Assembly (NCBI RefSeq): GCF_001641265.1
Contig: NW_020167543.1
Location: 459,501-523,500 of the forward strand
Reading direction: 5' to 3'
Length of the DNA stretch: 64,000 bases
DNA from: Pseudogymnoascus destructans
Taxonomy: Eukaryota > Ascomycota > Leotiomycetes > Thelebolales > Thelebolaceae
The translations under genes were made by a program, and so were the position numbers. Each line of letters starts with the position of its first letter. Position 1 is the stretch's first letter. The notes below the pieces were generated by a model. It was not told where the DNA came from and made no database searches. It worked only from the letters and a program-made list of their open reading frames with translations. Positions 10,603 through 22,217 of this stretch are shown here, one piece after another.

Positions 10603-11910
10603 TTCGAAGTATAACACCGTAAATGTATGCTGTGAAAGGCAAAGGTCAGAGAATGATAATTGTGGTGCAATAGCATCTAAACTTGTGGTAGGAACATAGA
10701 AAATCGCGGAAGCCACAACATGGGGTCATAAGCACTACTAGGGATGCAGGTAGACTATTTATACACTATTCAAGAATGAGACCATAATTTTAACGTTTGG
10801 TAGCGCTATTTTAGTGAGTTAGGGGGGGGGCTAGTTCCAAGTAAGTATTAAACTTGAAAATGATAGTTCTAACCTAAAAAAATCAGTATGGCATGATTTT
10901 TCTAGGCACTGTCGAACAAATAAAGGGCCATATGCGCACACGGGTATTGATTCACATTTTTAGTGTTCCCCTAAACCTTAGTATCTTAATAACTACAAGA
11001 TTAATTGCTTTAAAACTTAGACAAGATGCTTTAAATACCTATAAAAGGCTAAATATACATTTTTATAATTTACTAATAAACAGTTGTTGAGATATTTAGT
11101 TACAAAATTCATAATTTTAGGTGTAAAATAGAGTTGGCGACTCGCTTAGGATGGCGACTCGCTTGTGAAATATGGAGTACACAGGTGAGCAGACCATCAG
11201 GGGTTAGCTCAGCAACAACAGTAGTAATTCATTGCTAATGCATTATCGTCAAGCTTGATGGGCGCCATCGTGGTGGCGGAGGTGGTGGAGTTGGTGCTGT
11301 TGTTGACGGAAGGTCGAAGGTCGGAAGTTGAAGATTTATTTGTGGGGGGGTCAGCCGAGGTTTTGGCGGTTGTGGAGCGGGTCACCTGAGGTTGGGGGAA
11401 AGGTCGGGCCACCTACGTTCTGCTGCACCCTGGAAAGGTACGGGGCAACTCGATTCCCCTCCTTGTTCTCATGGCCTCTACGTGCATGAATTCCAGTTTA
11501 GAATAATATTAAAATCCTGACATTAATCATTCACGGGACGCGACTAAATTAGAATAAGGCGCACCTTGCTGCCATCAACAAAAACATAACCTCAAAACCA
11601 TTGCTCGACGTCGCCCCGAGTTACTCTGCAAACAGAAATCGTTCGCCGCGTCTTCTTCGGAGTGGTTATCTGATGTTCCATCAGTGGGGCAAACAACTGA
11701 CATTTATCCCAACACCGCCCCTCAAGACGACGACGTCGCCTTGAATCACAGTATTCTGGAGCACGGACCATATCAAATGATTCTGCGATACTCGTGTCAT
11801 ATATCGATTCTAACGCTCCAGTATACAGGTGTTCCTGGTGACGTCAAACGCAGAGAGAGCCGCAACGGCCACATAGCAACCGGTCTACTGCGCGAAGAAC
11901 GAACCTCACG
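10603..11910. other. Intergenic region, F-box gene to kinesin gene
   Basis: A 1.3-kb divergent promoter region. It holds an AT-rich part (10840-11100) with no motif I can support, and a short minus-strand open frame (11209-11412) of low complexity that I do not call a gene. Confidence 0.5.
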
Positions 11911-14900
11911 ATGGCGACTGCTGGAGGCGGAGGTGGAGGCGGGAATATTAAAGTCGTGGTTCGAGTGAGGCCTTTCAATGGAAGAGGTAAGTTTTCATCT
12001 TCTCCAAGCCATAACCCGCTGGGGTGTGGCTGCTGGTTCAACAGTCGGATTGGCATGGACGTTCCTTTGCTGACTTTCACCGCGCATAGAAATCGACAGG
12101 AACGCACGATGTATCGTGCAGATGAAAGGGAATCAGACGATCCTTGTTCAACCTGACGCTGACGACAAGCGTGCGGCCGGGAAAGGGGCTAAAGAGGCGA
12201 ACCAGAAGACGTTTGCCTTCGATAAATCGTACTGGTCATTCGACAAGTCGGACTCGAACTATGCGGGACAGGATAACCTTCACGATGATCTTGGCCGACC
12301 ATTGCTCGACAATGCTCTCCAGGGCTACAACAATTGTATTTTCGCCTATGGCCAGACTGGATCCGGAAAGTCATACTCCATGATGGGATATGGGAAGGAA
12401 GCTGGAGTGATACCCAAGATTTGCGCCGACATGTTTGAGCGGATAGACGTTGTGCAGAAGAACGACCCAAATGTGAAATGCACAGTCGAAGTCTCGTACC
12501 TCGAAATCTACAATGAACGGGTCCGCGACCTGCTCAACCCGTCCACGAAAGGAAACCTCAAGGTCCGTGAGCATCCATCAACTGGGCCGTACGTGGAGGA
12601 TTTGGCAAAGCTCGTCGTATCTAGCTTCAGCGAAATTGAGAATCTCATGGACGAGGGCAATAAGGCCAGAACCGTCGCCGCGACGAACATGAACGAGACG
12701 AGTAGTCGAAGTCACGCTGTTTTCACGTTGACCCTCACTCAAAAGCGACATGACGTTGGGATGAAAATGTCGACGGAAAAGGCAGCCAAGATCAGCTTGG
12801 TAGATCTAGCTGGCTCCGAGCGCGCAAACTCCACGGGAGCAACAGGCGCGAGACTGAAGGAAGGTGCGGAGATCAACAGGTCCCTTTCCACCCTGGGAAG
12901 AGTTATCTCTGCTCTCGCAGACTTGTCCAGCGGCAAGAAGAAGAAGGGCCCGGCTTCCTCTCAAGTTCCGTACAGAGACAGTGTCTTGACGTGGCTGTTA
13001 AAAGACTCGCTGGGAGGTAATAGCATGACGGCCATGATTGCTGCGATCAGTCCGGCAGATATCAATTTTGATGAGACTCTCAGTACGCTGAGATATGCCG
13101 ATAGCGCCAAGAGGATCAAGAACCACGCGGTTGTGAACGAGGATGCGAATGCCAGGATGATCCGAGAACTGAGAGAAGAGCTTGCTACACTAAGGGGCAA
13201 GCTTGTTGGTGGAGGATCGGGCGTGCCCAGTGAAGACCAGTACGCCGAGGGAACTCCATTGGAAAAACAAATTGTCAGCATCATACAGCCAGATGGTACT
13301 ATAAAGAGAGTTTCAAAGGCGGAGATTACTGAACAGCTGAGCCAGAGCGAGAAGCTCTACTCGGACCTCAACCAGACTTGGGAAGAGAAACTGCAGAAAA
13401 CAGAGGAGATCCACAAAGAGAGAGAAGCTGCGCTCGAAGAATTGGGAATCAGCATCGAGAAAGGATTTGTTGGGCTGCATACACCAAAGAAGATGCCTCA
13501 TATCGTTAATCTCTCGGACGACCCTCTACTCACAGAGTGCCTAATTTATAACCTCAAGCCGGGAATGACTACCGTAGGAAATGTGGCAACAAATGCTCCA
13601 ACGACTTCTGAAATCCGATTGAATGGAAGCAGAATCATGCATGAGCATTGTGCGTTCGAGAATGTCGACGGAATTGTCACAATCGTGCCGAGAGAGGGTG
13701 CGGCAGTCATGGTGAACGGAAAGCGAATCACCGAGCCACAAAGGCTGAGAAGTGGTTATCGAATTATTCTTGGCGACTTTCATATTTTCCGATTCAATCA
13801 TCCCATGGAGGCGAGAGCGGAGAGGGCAGAGCGAACAGAGAAGAGCTTGCTGAGACACTCTGTAACGGTCAGCCAGCTTCAGGGCATTGAGAACTTCTCG
13901 TCATCTCCGAGTCCAAGACCCGAACACCAGCGGAATTATAGCAAGGCTGACTCGGACCTTGATTGGGATGGCAGCAGGCCTGATTCTCCCATGCCTCTGT
14001 GGGGCCGAGATTCTGACTGGTCGTTTGCGCGGAGGGAGGCTGCGGGAGCTATACTTGGGCCCGACCAGAAAATCGCAGGCTTGACGGACGAGGAGCTTAA
14101 TGTTTTGTTTGAGGATGTGCAGCGTGCTCGCGCAGAGCGCCAGAACCGCGACGCCGACGACGACCTGGAGTCGACAACATCGTACCCAATTAGAGAAAAG
14201 TACCTGTCCAATGGCACCATCGATAACTTCTCTCTCGACACTGCCATAACCATGCCGTCCACCCCGAGACAAGGCGAAGTAGAAGACAAACTACAAGTCC
14301 TGCGCGAGGAGATGCAAGGTCAGCTTGAAAAGCAAAAGGCAGACTACCAAGAGCAATTGAAGGCCGCCCAGGCTGACAATGTCGAGGTCGAGGAGATAAA
14401 GAAGGAGAAGGAAAGGATGGAAGAAAGCCTCAGGGAGGTTAAGGAGGAGATGATGAAGCAGCTTGTAGTCCAGAGACAAGAGTTTGAACAACGCATCCAA
14501 GAGCTTTCGCCGGCATTGCCAGAGGCGGATACGTTTGATGATCTGAACGAGGAGGAGATTGAAATTGCTCGGAAGGCAACGGAGCACTGGCGAAAGCGAC
14601 GATATATCCGGATGGCCGAATTTATTCTTCAATCTGCTGCGATTTTGAAAGAGGCGCAGGCGCTGAGCCAGGAGATGGACGAGAGTGTCGTCTTTCAGTT
14701 TGTGATTCTGGATACCGGCCATGCTCTCTGCTCATCGTACGACATGGTTCTGATCGGAATCCCTGGGGAAGGTGATGATTCTGCCCTCGAGGACGCACAA
14801 AGGCCATGCGTGGCGGTGAGAGTTCTCGATTATAAATCTGGCGTCGCCCACCACTGGAGCCTGGAGAAGCTAAAGGAGAGAGTCAAAGTCATGCGACAAC

Positions 14901-16849
14901 TCCACCAATATATGGACAGGCCAGAGTATATGCAGCATTTCAAGCTCGAAAACCCGTTTGTCGAGACCTGCATGCCTCGATACACACTTGTCGGCGACGT
15001 TAGCGTTCCGTTGGCAGCAGTCTTTGAAAGCCGCGTCCAGGACTTTACCCTCGACGTCAGGTCGCCTTATACGTCAGACTCCATTGGTCTGGTCAAGCTT
15101 TCCCTTGAACCCTCGTCAGCCAGGGTTCCTACGAATGCTTTAAAGTTCAACGTCGTCATGCATGAATTGATTGGATTCCCGGAAGACGAGGGCACAGAAG
15201 TACATGCTCAGTTGTTTATCCCTGGAATATCCGAAGAGGGTGGCGCCACAACCACCGCGATGATTAATGGCTTCGAAGAGGGGTCAGTCAGGTTTGACAG
15301 TGTTCACAGCATGGGCATTCCTCTGTTCGGCCCCAAGACTATATCCTTGAGCGTTTCCATATTCTCAAAGGTATCATCGATGCATCTTGACAAGCTACTC
15401 AGCTGGGATGATCTCCGAGACCACGTTTCAACCCAGCAGCAACAGCGAACGGCTCGGATTGCTGAAAGCCATTTTTATGCAGAAGAAAAACACGACGTGT
15501 TTGCTCGGGTTCAATTGCTCGAATTATCGGAAAATGGCGACTATCTCCCGGTCGAGGTCTTACAAGCTAACGATATGGATAAGGGGACGTTTCAATTACA
15601 TCAGGGACTACAGCGACGGATTGTTGTGAATTTAACACACAGCTGTGGATCGTCTCTTCCATGGAAAGACAGCTCCAGACTTCGCATTGGTGGCATCCAA
15701 TTACTCGACCACCTCGGAAAGGTTATTGATATGAACTCGTCGACGCCAGAGATTGAATTAAAAGTTGTCATGGATCCAATTATGAGGGCGAATTCCAACG
15801 GAACCATGAGCGTCGCTCTGGTTGGGCAATGGGACTCGAGCCTGCACAACTCACTACTCCTTGACCGAATGACGGCCGACAAATACAAGGTGCAGATGAA
15901 GATTCTTTGGGATGTGACGTCCGACAGCCTTGGGGAGCCGATGACATTTTCGTTGAACGTCGCCTCACAAGTTTTATCGCGCTCATACGTCCGCAACCAG
16001 TCCATGTTTGCTGCCTTGTGGCAGTGCGCTCGCATTGTCCATTCGACATCTGCCATTTTCTCGATATGCATACGGCCTATGCCGGTTAAGAAGGTTGGAG
16101 ATCTGTGGCGAATGAACACCCAGCACGACTATGTCAAGGGCGAGGAGAACCTCACTGGCTGGACACCGAGAGGAGTATCCCTTGTCCACGACTTCATAAA
16201 TTCGAAGAGACGGCGAGAGCGCTCAGCTGAGATCGAAGCAGCAAAGGCGTTTTATAGCGCTGAGGAGTTGAAGGTTGAGAAGAAGGCCGACGAGGAGGAG
16301 GGAGCCCCGCCGAACGAGGAGCTCATTCGCAAGGTTTTGAGTCTCTGGACGATCTCGACTGGACCGATCGAGAACCTATTGCGAAACGCAAACATCGAAC
16401 CTCCAACTGATGGACCTGTTGAACCAAATCCCGACAGTGCCATCCGTTTGACGGCGAGCGTGGCTCTAATTCAGAGATCGGCTCAGATTCTCAAAGGGGG
16501 ATACCTACTCGTGCCATCGCTTGACAGCAGCAAATGGGTACGACGCTTTGTGGAACTGCGGAGGCCATATCTCCACATCCACTCCATACCCGAGGGAGAG
16601 GAAATGGGCATCGTGAACTTGCGCAACAGTCGCGTAGACCACCAGCCGCAAATCGCGAAGCTTCTACGCCAGGACGGCAAGGGGAGGGACAGGAAGGAGA
16701 TGGTATTCGCGATCTACGGCACCGATAACACATGGCTCTTCGCAGCGAGGAGCGAACGCGAGAAGGTCGACTGGATTTTCAAGGTCGATCAGGCCTACTT
16801 CGGGAGCGGTAATGGGAGCGCCGACGAGGATGTCGACGCGGAATCGTGA
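11911..16849 (+). CDS. uncA: Kinesin-3 motor (UncA/Unc-104/KIF1A type)
   Basis: The CDS is 11911-11986 joined to 12090-16849, giving 1611 residues. The 103-base intron (GTAAGT ... ATAG) interrupts the codon after VRVRPFNGR, and both sides join in frame. The motor domain shows the P-loop GQTGSGKS (about residues 113-120), switch I NETSSRSH and switch II VDLAGSER. A coiled stretch and an FHA domain (about 505-600, LTECLIYNLKPGMTTVG) follow, then a KIF1B-like stalk, more coiled coil (EIKKEKERMEESLREVKEEM) and a C-terminal PH domain (about 1493-1596, GYLLVPSLDSSKWVRRFVEL). The family carries endosomes and vesicles toward microtubule plus ends, with the PH domain binding phosphoinositide membranes. 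The frame is intact over 4.7 kb, unlike the upstream genes. Confidence 0.96.
11987..12089 (+). other. Intron of the kinesin gene
   Basis: GTAAGT ... GCATAG, 103 bases, phase 1. Joining restores the conserved kinesin start VVVRVRPFNGRE followed by IDRNARCIVQM. Confidence 0.85.
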
Positions 16850-17508
16850 ATTTGCCTATGACGATAACGAGGGACGCATTAGATAGTTTGATTCGAGACG
16901 AGAAGCATGATACCCGATCTACTTAGAAGTAGTATATGTAGATATGATGTATAGTTAGGTTATAAATAAGGGCAAAAGATCTATATACCCTGCAAAAGCC
17001 CTGTAAAGATTGATATACCCTGTAAATTAAAATAAGATCTATATACCCTATTGCCGTGATACCCGTAGCCCCCAAACCCCCCGATGCGACCTCGCCGTCG
17101 CCACCTCGCCGTCACCAACTCCTCCACCGACCCCCTATCCAACGCCCTATCCTACCCCCTATTCACCCGCAACCCCCGCAACCCCCGTAAACCCCCGTAA
17201 ACCCCGTACTGCCGTAGCCCCTATTGATGGGGACGACGGCAACGCCGAGAGTTGTGGCCAGGCTCCCCGCAAGTCGAGCATCGACTTCTTACGGGGTCGT
17301 GGATAAGGTGCGACAGCGAGGTCGAGGCGGTGAGCGGGCTTGGCGGAGGAAATCTATTAATAGTTAGCGTCTGGTATATCATTCTTTACAGGGCTTTTGC
17401 AGGGTATATAACGTGGTTTATCAGTACGTCGGACATATCAGTACCTCGGACACCTTTCCCGAATTTCCTACCCTCTAACTTCACAACGCGTTTTTTCCAC
17501 CTTTTATT

Positions 17509-19618
17509 ATGTCAGTGATTACCCAAGAAGCAAAAATCATTCTAGCTATCGAGGCTATCCGAACATCAAAAAATCTAAGTCGTCGGAAGGCTGCTTAAGC
17601 TCTATGAAGTACCTCATTCTACACTCTGCGACAGAATGAACGGCCGAACTACTGTCTACGAACACCGGCCTGCAATGATGAAATTAACTATACTAGAAGA
17701 GGAGGTGGTTATTCGGAATATACTTGATATGGATTCAAGAGGATTTGCACCCCGGCTTGCTGGTGTAGAAGATATGGCAAATTTTATACTCGAATCGCGT
17801 GGAGGGAGGCGCGTCGGGAAGCTCTGGGCCCACCGATTTGTACAACGACGTCCAGAATTAAAGACGTGTTTTAATCGCGTTTACGACTTCCAAAGGGCCT
17901 TGTGCGAAGATCCTGAACTAATTGGCGCGTGGTTTCGACTAGTGGAAAATATGAGGGCAAAATATGGTGTTTTGGACTGCGACTTCTATAACTTTGACGA
18001 AACTGGGTTTATGATGGGTGTGATTTGCCCTGCAATGGTTGTTACCCATGCAGATCGACTTGGCAGAGGTAAGGCAGTTCAGCCAGGGAATCGGGAATGG
18101 GCTACAGCGATTGCTTGTATCAACAGTGACGGCTGGAGTATTCCTCCATTTTTGGTAGTTAAAGGCAAGAATCATCTTGCAAATTGGTATACATACGGCG
18201 GCCTTCCACACAACTGGGTTGTTAAACCGACAAGCAATGGATGGACAAACAATGAGACGGGTCTAGAATGGTTGAAACACTTTGACAAACATACTGCTGT
18301 TCGTGCAAGGGGTCCATATCGAATGCTGGTGTTAGACGGGCACGAGAGTCATGAATCGGCCGAGTTCCAAGAGTACTGCAAGGCACACAACATTATAACT
18401 CTTGGACTACCTCCCCACTCGTCTCATTTAACTCAGCCACTTGATGTCGGGTGCTTTAGTGTGTTGAAGCGGGCATATGGTCGGCAGATTGAGACCTTCA
18501 TTAAGGCTCATATCAACCACATTACCAAGGTCGAGTTCTTTCTCGCCTTTAGAGCAGCATATCTGGAATCCATGACAGCCCAAAACGCCCAGTCCGGGTT
18601 CCGCGGAGCTGGCTTAGTGCCTTTCGACCCGCAAGTAGTGCTTTCAAAGCTTGACGTGAGGTTACAGACTCCAACTCCCTCTAGACCCTCTACTGCCAAC
18701 ACCAACCCTTGGGTCTCCCAGACCCCTTCCAACCCAACTGAAGCTCTTTCACAAACAACCCTCGTTCGAAATCGAATTGCCCGTCACCAAGGAAGCTCGC
18801 CAACTCCACTCTTCGGGACAGTTATTGCATTGGCAAAGGGTACGGAGCAACTAGCACATGAGAACACCCTTCTGTCTGCTGAGGTACATACCTGTTACGA
18901 CGGAACAAGAAGGCTGGCCAACTACAGGACAGGAAGGAGGGAGGTCGCATGAGACCGGCCCTGGTACCTGGAGGGGCAGCGGGGAATAGTAGTTCCGAAA
19001 GTATCACGTGACGGACTCGCAGGATGATGAGAAGAGTCCTAAGAGTCCAGGACTCCGAGGACTCGAGTGAGTTCCCAGGAGTCCACTAGGCACGTGATGG
19101 ACTCGCAGGATGATGAGAAGAGTCCTAAGAGTCCAGGACTCCGAGGACTCGAGTGAGTTCCCAAGAGTCCACTAGGCACGACGCCACTATATAAGTAGAT
19201 AGTATTTCCTTAGATAGGAGCTTCGTGCTCAACTCAATACAGTATTTGTTATATACTAGTAACGTGTTACTTGAAGCCTTTGTGTCTGATCCCCTGCCTC
19301 CTCTGATAAGTAAACCTTTACGCAAGAAGTCAGCGTTACAATACCCTTCGAGCAGACAACGAAGCCCTTAGCAAACGCCGCAGGGCTAAAAAGGCTCGTG
19401 TCCGTGAAGGAGGTGCACTTATAGTAGAGGATGCACAGGCTATTATCGCACAGAAGGATGTGGATGAGCAGGTACGACGCGACGTACGTGCAGTTGGGGG
19501 TAGTCGCAAGGAGGGGCAACCGTCTAGGCGATGCTGTGGGATCTGTGGAAAAGCTGGTCATAATGCGCGAACTTGTCAAGAAGCTATAGATATGTCTAGT
19601 TCATCTGATTCCGCTTAG
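17509..19618 (+). pseudogene. Pogo-family DDE_1 transposase, frameshifted and split by a solo LTR
   Basis: The start MSVITQEAKIILAIEAI (17509) is a psq-type helix-turn-helix, followed by a CENP-B-like DNA-binding region (GRRVGKLWAHRF) and a DDE_1 domain with catalytic Asp in NFDETGF (about 17990), LVLDGHESH (about 18330) and LTQPLDVGCF (about 18430). The C-terminus holds a zinc knuckle CCGICGKAGHNARTC (about 19530). An extra T near 17594 shifts the frame after the first 29 codons. A solo LTR with 5-bp duplication ATACC (18893-19340) separates SAEVHT from LRADNEALSK; removing it restores one frame to the TAG at 19616. The catalytic core is otherwise open, so loss of activity looks fairly recent. 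Confidence 0.9.
18893..19340 (+). mobile_element. Solo LTR (448 bp) inside the transposase gene
   Basis: TGTTACGACGG ... AGCGTTACA, flanked by ATACC at 18888-18892 and 19341-19345. It contains an 86-bp tandem duplication (19005-19090 and 19091-19176) upstream of a TATA-like actatataagta (about 19184), that is, a doubled promoter-proximal block. No other copy of this LTR family was seen in the window. Confidence 0.92.
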
Positions 19619-19747
19619 TTATAGTTAATTTAATATGTTATGGTTGATTTATTGATATTCAAAGTAGAATGCCAATGAAAAGTGTCCGAGGTACTGATAT
19701 GTCCGACGTACTGATAAACCATGTTAGATCTTTTGCCCTATAAATAA

Positions 19748-20072
19748 ATACTTTGTTTTGTTAATTAATTAGAATTAGAGTATATCCCAGTGTTCGGCGG
19801 ATCGTATCCAGATCTGATCCTGAGCCCTCACGGGTAAGATTATGATCCGTCTAAGGTCTGACGGATAGATACGGGTTATATCCGGATCTTCAGGATAATC
19901 AGGGTTAGCACAAATAATCATAATAATCATGACTATTCAAATAGTCAAATATTACGTAAGCATGATTATTCATAATCATGAATATTCATGATTATGATTA
20001 ACTAGGCGTTCGTTGAATTGGTTGCTCTATTTACATGGAAACCATTATTCAAACTGATGCTTCTCATAATAT
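19748..20072. repeat. AT-rich palindromic stretch
   Basis: Gene-free. 19910-20000 is built of overlapping inverted forms of cataatcatgaatattcatg. Before it lies a run of gatc-rich partial repeats (19797-19905, atccagatctgatcc, tatccggatcttcagg) of the kind seen in decayed fungal MITEs. Function unknown. Confidence 0.45.
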
Positions 20073-20081
20073 TAATTATTT

Positions 20082-20504
20082 GGAAAAATGAATTAAGTAA
20101 CCCTGTTTTGAAAGTATATGAATAAAATGACCCTGCCCGCCCCACACCCCCACCCTGCTGACGCCCGCCCGTCTGATCGCCCATCCTTCCGTGAAATGTG
20201 TAGATAAAGCTCATCGACTCAGGCGATGAGCTTCAATTGTGAGCCCGCCGACAGCTTCTGCTATAATGCCCAGGCTCACGACAGGTGCTGCAATGTACCT
20301 GTTGCCGTCGTACGGCCATTTCCCCTTGCCCAATCCTAGCCCCTCGCGATGCCCGGTATTGGTAGTGTGTGGTGGATTACACACATTACTAGCGACAGTG
20401 ACGTGTGGGTGGTGGCGGTGATGGTTGGTTGTCACAGGGTGTGGGGCGGGCAGGGTCATTTTATTCATATACTTTCAAAACAGGGTTACTTAATTCATTT
20501 TCCC
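20082..20504. mobile_element. MITE with ~68-bp inverted ends and 9-bp duplication
   Basis: The left end (20082-20150, ggaaaaatgaattaagtaac ...) is repeated inverted at the right (to 20504). The 9-bp direct duplication TAATTATTT lies at 20073-20081 and 20505-20513, again the Mutator size. Total 423 bp. Internal open frames on both strands are GC-rich and without motifs, so I do not call them genes. Confidence 0.85.
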
Positions 20505-20624
20505 TAATTATTTTTGTGTAATTATTTTGTTCTCATATTATTCTCCCAACTTCAGTCCCAGTAGATTATAATACCCACCAAGTAAACTCCAAACCTTATC
20601 CGATTAAATATACCTTCACCCCCT

Positions 20625-21953
20625 TTACTTGCTGGCTGTCAACTCAGCCCATAAGTTCTCCACATCACGGCCTATAACATCCATAATCTCATCCTCATCA
20701 CGCTTTGTGACAAATGTAGCAGCCTTCTCGCGCTCAAGCTCGACTGTCTAAGCGTCAGTATAGTCACTACACACACACATACAAGGCTAATTTTGACTTA
20801 CCATGGACATAAACTGCGGCCTTCTTGCCCGAGAACATGGCGTGGGGGATGTTTGTGGCGTTGTCAGAATTGGCGTCCCCGACACAGAAAACCCCTGGGA
20901 CATCAGTCCTCATGCTTCCGGCGTTGACGTTAACCTTCTCGCCGTAGTACTTGACGCCTAGCGGTTTTCCAATGTAAGAGCGCTGGACGTATGAGAAGTT
21001 TGTGATTAATGCGGAGCGGTTGAGAGAGCAGCCGTCCGCAAAATGGACACGGAACTCATCGTACTCTTTACGCTCTGAGACATCCTGAACAATAGCACCA
21101 TCCTGCAGCCTCTCAATGCTAGTGATGGTGCGGTTGTCGAGCTTGACACCGTATCCCTTGAGCTGTTGCTGCCATCCCGGGCGCCTCTCATCGAGCGTCT
21201 TTACGTTTGCTTCCGTAAAACTGCCATTGACGAACGCAATTAAATCGCTGTTTAATGTCGCAACTTCCAGGACACTTCCAAGCACATCGAGGATAGATCC
21301 AAGGATACCAAAGGGCTGGTCTCGATGTTCGTAGCCTAGTAAGTGGAAACAGTAAATTAGACTTGATATGCCATTGGGGTAATGAAGAGCACTTACCATC
21401 GCACCAGGGGCACCAAAAAATGCCGCGTGACCAAGCCTCCTTAATGCCCGGGGTTTCAGGGAGAATGTCTCGGAGGCCAGTTGCGAGGATGATTTTCCGG
21501 CTAGTGTAGGTCTGCCCCAAGTTGTCGGTAGTGAGGAAGGACGAGCCATTGTTCTGGGAGACGATTGAGATAGCGGTCGTGAACTTAATATGGGCAGTAT
21601 CATATCTAGATATCTGCTCACGGGCTAACCCCCTGAATTGTTCCGGAGCAGTGCCTGTGCATTAAATTAGACTTGATACTCCACTAGGGCAATGAGGGGC
21701 ACATACCATCGTTGCCAATAATATCGTGCATATGGCGAGTCTCGCCGTTTCTATATTCGCCTCCATCGAGGAGGAGCGCAGTCCTCCGCACACGAGAGAC
21801 ACCACTCAGAGCACTCAGGCCCGAAGCCCCCCCGCCAACAATCAACACATCGAAGTCAGTCTCGATAATGCCTGGTGCACGAGGCAAAACCGAAGCCTGG
21901 CTAACAGCCGAGCACAGAGCAAGAGCAACAGCAGCGACTTTGAGAATCCCCAT
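20625..21953 (-). CDS. Secreted thioredoxin-reductase-like FAD oxidoreductase (CPWC active site)
   Basis: The minus-strand exons are 21953-21707, 21654-21397, 21335-20802 and 20743-20625, giving 385 residues. Introns of 52, 61 and 58 bases all have GT-AG ends and keep the frame. The start was taken at MGILKVAAVALALCSAVSQA, a clear signal peptide, rather than the upstream in-frame ATG at 21992. The FAD-binding VLIVGGGASGLSA follows, then the redox disulfide CPWC (family forms are CATC or CPxC) and the C-terminal FAD motif GVFCVGDANSDNATN. The family includes thioredoxin reductases and the gliotoxin oxidase type, which reduce or form disulfides. With a signal peptide this one likely acts in the secretory route or outside the cell. 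No biosynthetic cluster surrounds it, so a toxin-pathway role is not supported. Confidence 0.88.
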
Positions 21954-22217
21954 TGTGAGACGGTGAGATGATATAAAGGCGGTGGTATGCAATAGACAGG
22001 GAAATCTTCAACTGCCCAAGAAGAGCTCCGCGACAAATGTCCCACGGGGCGGGCTTTATATGTACAGGTCCTGTGCCCATCTCTTGCCTCGTTGCCCAAT
22101 GTGAGACAACAGCCTGTCTCTTGCGGTGGCCCACCTAGATCTTCATCTCCCGCTTGTGAGACTTGAGCCAATCGCTCATTTTAAAAGCGTCTCAACGCGG
22201 CCCATTGCCAATGATAA

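Larger units (their letters stand above)
17411..19724 (+). mobile_element. Pogo/Tc1-type DNA transposon, 43-bp inverted ends
   Basis: The ends 17411-17453 and 19682-19724 are inverted repeats of 43 bases with one mismatch (starting acrtggtttatcagtacgtc). TA is duplicated at 17409-17410 and 19725-19726. The 2.3-kb element carries one transposase gene. It sits inside the right inverted repeat of the Mutator-type MITE, so it arrived later. Confidence 0.9.
16970..19738. mobile_element. Mutator-type MITE with perfect 39-bp ends, split by a pogo element
   Basis: The left end (16970-17008, gggcaaaagatctatatacc ...) and right end are exact inverted copies over 39 bases once the inner insertion (17411-19726) is removed. 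The flanks carry the 9-bp direct duplication TATAAATAA (16961-16969 and 19739-19747), as expected of Mutator-like elements. Without the insertion it is about 453 bp and non-coding, with GC-rich cccccgtaaa repeats inside. A second member lies at 22218-22688. Confidence 0.88.

Noticed and set aside
10603..10716. N-terminal extension of the F-box protein to 10716
   Set aside because: The codon there is GTG. The first ATG in the frame is at 10602, and the extra residues show no domain.
12116..12160. Kinesin start at 12116
   Set aside because: That codon is GTG inside the motor domain. The exon at 11911-11986 with a good intron supplies the conserved VVVRVRPF start.
20211..20468. Genes inside the MITE at 20082-20504
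   Set aside because: Both-strand open frames are a result of the GC-rich inverted ends, and no domain is visible.
20625..21953. Part of an epipolythiodioxopiperazine (gliotoxin-type) cluster because of the GliT-like fold
   Set aside because: No peptide synthetase, methyltransferase, P450 or transporter lies nearby, and the protein has a signal peptide. Fold similarity alone is not enough.
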